Below, one piece after another: positions 61,639 to 64,000 of a stretch of 64,000 nucleotides of DNA. Each line of letters begins with the position of its first letter. Positions within the stretch are counted from its first letter, which is position 1. The notes below the pieces were generated by a model, which saw only the letters and a program-made list of their open reading frames with translations, ran no database searches and was not told the DNA's origin. A program made the translations under genes and the position numbers. This DNA is from Roseovarius sp. THAF9 (GTDB taxonomy: Bacteria; Pseudomonadota; Alphaproteobacteria; Rhodobacterales; Rhodobacteraceae), in NCBI RefSeq assembly GCF_009363715.1, contig NZ_CP045404.1, positions 1,332,001 to 1,396,000 of the forward strand, given 5' to 3'.

Positions 61639-62789
61639 TGCGGCACGATCCTGTAATGGCTCAGCGAATAGGTCGGCGCGTCGAGCGTGTCCACCCGGAT
61701 GCCGTCGACCGTCGCGACATGTAATTCGATCTTGAAGCATTCAGGGCAGGGGCGGCCCAGATGCGCCTCGGCCATCTCCGCCAGCCGGTCCGCCACAAAG
61801 CGCGGTTCGGGCGGCGCAAATTCCGGCATCGCAGAAAAGGCATCCTCGGCTTGCAGCGCCTCGACCATGCGTTCCGTCAGATCGACCGTCAGCGACGGCT
61901 CGATCACCATGATCCCGCCCAACCCGCGCAACGCGCCGTCGGCGTCGCGCAAATACCCGTCGATCTCCTCGCCCACGATTGGCCAGCCCTGCGGCGGCGG
62001 ATAATGCCGCCCGATGCGCATCGGGTTCAGCCGATAGGCATCGGTCTCGGGAAAGGCATGGGTGAACCCGGCGACGAACCGCGCCTCAAGCGCCGCTTCG
62101 TCAAACGGCTCCACCGGCTGGTGCCCGCTCTCATCGGCCTCTAGCAGGATCGCGGGCAGGCTCAGCTGCACCCGCTTGGGAAACACGATCGTCCCCGGCG
62201 CGGGCAGGTCCGGCGGCTCGATCATAACCACGTCCGCATCCTGCATCAGCTTGAACATCCGCGCCCGCGCCGTGTCGTGGTGGTCAAAACTTTCGGTCAC
62301 CAGTTCGACCGGCTCCGACGCCTCGACCAGCCCCGCCATGTCCCGTTCATGCGGCGGATCAAAGGCCTCGTCCCCGGCACAAAAGGCCCGGTAACAGCGG
62401 TACGTCTCGACCGCCTGCTTGTCTTGCAGCACCGTCACGAAGGCCCCGTCCGGCGGCATGCCCGGCGGGCTCAGGAACACGACCGACAGCAGGGTCCGCT
62501 TCAGTTGTGCGCCCGGATTGTCGGTGTAATAGGCCTGCCCCTGCGCCGCCTTCAGTGCGGCAGCGTCCCGCACCACGCGCAGCCCGTCGCCGGTCACCTG
62601 ATCGTGCAGCAACAGCGCATAGCCCCCCTCGTCCAGCGGCAGCCCCTCCAGGAAGGCATGTCGCTCGATCCCGGATGTGTCTTGGGCCACCGCCGCGTCA
62701 TCCTGCAGTGCAGGGCCGTCGCGCAGCACCCACAGCCCCGCCACCAGCAGGGCCATCACACCAAAGGCCAGACCCGCCGCCCTAGACAT
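61635..62789 (-). CDS. Hypothetical exported protein in Puu-type cluster
   Basis: A 384-residue protein with an N-terminal anchor or signal (about 4-22). The mature part has no named domain I recognise; it has a Cys pair (YRCYRAFC) and a late pair (CPECFK). It is sandwiched between the glutamine-synthetase-like ligase and the oxidoreductase, overlapping both by a few bases, so it is co-expressed with them. Function unknown. Confidence 0.65.
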   Translation of the reverse strand: MSRAAGLAFGVMALLVAGLWVLRDGPALQDDAAVAQDTSGIERHAFLEGLPLDEGGYALLLHDQVTGDGLRVVRDAAALKAAQGQAYYTDNPGAQLKRTLLSVVFLSPPGMPPDGAFVTVLQDKQAVETYRCYRAFCAGDEAFDPPHERDMAGLVEASEPVELVTESFDHHDTARARMFKLMQDADVVMIEPPDLPAPGTIVFPKRVQLSLPAILLEADESGHQPVEPFDEAALEARFVAGFTHAFPETDAYRLNPMRIGRHYPPPQGWPIVGEEIDGYLRDADGALRGLGGIMVIEPSLTVDLTERMVEALQAEDAFSAMPEFAPPEPRFVADRLAEMAEAHLGRPCPECFKIELHVATVDGIRVDTLDAPTYSLSHYRIVPQ

Positions 62790-64000
62790 TCATCAAGAGA
62801 TGCTCGCGCTCCCAAGGGGAAATCACCTGTAGAAACTCGGCATATTCCGTGCGCTTGACGATCGAATAGACCCGCGCGAACTCGGGGTGCAGCACGTCGT
62901 GCAACGCCTCCGCCTCGTCAAACAGATCCAGCGCCGCGCCCAGCCCGTCGGGGAAATCCGGCTCGCCCTCATAGGCGTCGCCGCGGTATTGCGGCTTGGC
63001 GCGCAGCTCGTTCTTGATCCCCAACAGACCACAGGCCAGGCTGACCGCGATGCCCAGATAGGGGTTGCAGTCCATCCCCGCGATCCGGTTTTCCACCCGC
63101 CGCGCCTCGGGCTTGGACAGGGGCACGCGGATGCCCGTCGTGCGGTTGTCGCGCCCCCATTCCAGGTTGATCGGCGCGGCGTTGTCCTTCACATACCGCC
63201 GATAGGAATTGACGTAAGGCGCCATCACGCCAATCGCCGCCGGCATGTACTCCTGCAAACCGCCGATGAAATGATAGAACATGTCCGTCTCACCACCCTG
63301 AGGCCCGGAAAATGCGTTCTTGCCGGTCTCCATGTCCAGGATCGAGTGGTGGATATGCATCGCACTGCCCGGCTCGGCGGCGATGGGCTTGGCCATGAAG
63401 GTGGCGAAACAATCGTGCCGCAGCGCCGCCTCGCGAATGAGCCGTTTGAAATAGAACACCTCGTCGGCCAGCTTCACCGGGTTGCCATGCCGCAGGTTGA
63501 TCTCCAGCTGGCCCGCGCCGCCTTCCTGGGTGATCCCGTCGATCTCGAAGCCCTGTGCCTCGGCAAAATCGTAGATGTCGTCGATGACGGGGCCGAACTC
63601 GTCCACCGCCGTCATGCTATAGGCCTGCCGCGCGGCCGCCGGACGACCCGACCGGCCCACCATCGGCGCGATCTCCTGCCGCGGGTCCAAATTGCGCGCG
63701 ATCAGAAAGAACTCCATCTCCGGCGCGACGACCGGCTTCAGCCCCAGCTTCTCGTATTGCTGCACCACCCGCTTCAGCACGTTGCGCGGGGCAAAGGGGA
63801 TGGGCTTGCGGTCGCGGTCATGGGCGTCGTGGATCACCTGCAACGTCCAGTCGCCGGTCCAGGGCGCGGCGGTGGCCGTGGTCATGTCGGGCGTCAGGAT
63901 CATGTCGCGCTCGATGAACCCTTCTGCCCCCGCAGCCTCGCCCCAGTCTCCAGTGATCGTCTGGTAGAATATCGAGTCGGGCAGGTGGAAATAGTCCTGC
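62782..64000 (-). CDS. Glutamine synthetase-like ligase (GlnA/PuuA), 5'-partial
   Basis: The visible 405 residues are the central and C-terminal parts of the GlnA family. The upstream frame stays open to the window edge (QDYFHLPDSIFYQTITGDWG), so the start is outside. Motifs are EMEFFL, GGAGQLEINLRH, AMHIHHSILD, NRTTGIRVP and the late RxE (RRVENRI). Next to a PuuB-like oxidase it is more likely gamma-glutamylputrescine synthetase than a true glutamine synthetase. Confidence 0.88.
   Translation of the reverse strand, partial: QDYFHLPDSIFYQTITGDWGEAAGAEGFIERDMILTPDMTTATAAPWTGDWTLQVIHDAHDRDRKPIPFAPRNVLKRVVQQYEKLGLKPVVAPEMEFFLIARNLDPRQEIAPMVGRSGRPAAARQAYSMTAVDEFGPVIDDIYDFAEAQGFEIDGITQEGGAGQLEINLRHGNPVKLADEVFYFKRLIREAALRHDCFATFMAKPIAAEPGSAMHIHHSILDMETGKNAFSGPQGGETDMFYHFIGGLQEYMPAAIGVMAPYVNSYRRYVKDNAAPINLEWGRDNRTTGIRVPLSKPEARRVENRIAGMDCNPYLGIAVSLACGLLGIKNELRAKPQYRGDAYEGEPDFPDGLGAALDLFDEAEALHDVLHPEFARVYSIVKRTEYAEFLQVISPWEREHLLMNV

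Overview
The window looks like an alphaproteobacterial chromosome, most likely Rhodobacteraceae (Roseobacter-type). The evidence is high GC, the phaZ / phaC-phaP / phaR polyhydroxyalkanoate genes with TGC-rich PhaR-type operator sequences, and many small exported proteins of the kind seen in that family. No rRNA, tRNA or CRISPR array was seen. Family calls rest on motif recognition by eye, not on a database search.

Positions 1 to about 40,660 read as a patchwork genomic island. Its left edge (0-4 kb) has two tyrosine recombinases bracketing a small protein, then IS3-family debris. A J-domain/propeller protein follows, then a zone of toxin-antitoxin genes and fragments (orphan CcdA, decayed ParD-like/zeta pair, RHH antitoxin with CcdB). 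Next come a Cd/Pb-type ArsR sensor with a CDF efflux pump, and an AraC-controlled operon for a CoA-linked aromatic or related acid (CoxL-CoxG fusion, CoxM, CoxS, acyl-CoA ligase, enoyl-CoA hydratase, BenE). From 20.6 to 36.5 kb lies a large copper and metal block: a nuclease, CusF, CusA, a CusB with four CusF-like repeats, CopA behind a MerR-type promoter, a cytochrome c operon with a Met-rich cytochrome c', CsoR, DUF305, glutaredoxin-MauE, and a HupE operon. A two-gene CBASS-like module (S-4TM effector and CD-NTase) sits at 37-38.7 kb, then an IS481-like scrap, an XRE regulator, an unknown gene and a strong hairpin. The island ends inside thyA: only the 3' third remains, next to an intact dihydrofolate reductase gene.

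Positions 40.9-64 kb are ordinary chromosome: folA, small exported proteins, a cold-shock protein, an ArsC-like reductase, thrS, an MFS transporter, three alpha/beta hydrolases, the PHA cycle (phaZ, phaC, phaP, phaR), LysE, an L,D-transpeptidase, a LysR regulator, a DegT aminotransferase, and a polyamine-type cluster (FAD oxidoreductase, hypothetical protein, glutamine-synthetase-like ligase running off the right edge).

The genes form working sets. Copper entering the periplasm would be met by CusF modules and exported by CusBA, while CopA clears the cytoplasm and CsoR acts as a sensor. PhaC makes the polymer, PhaP coats granules, PhaZ degrades it and PhaR probably represses phaP and itself. 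A degenerate intergenic repeat recurs at several places across the island and once in the backbone.
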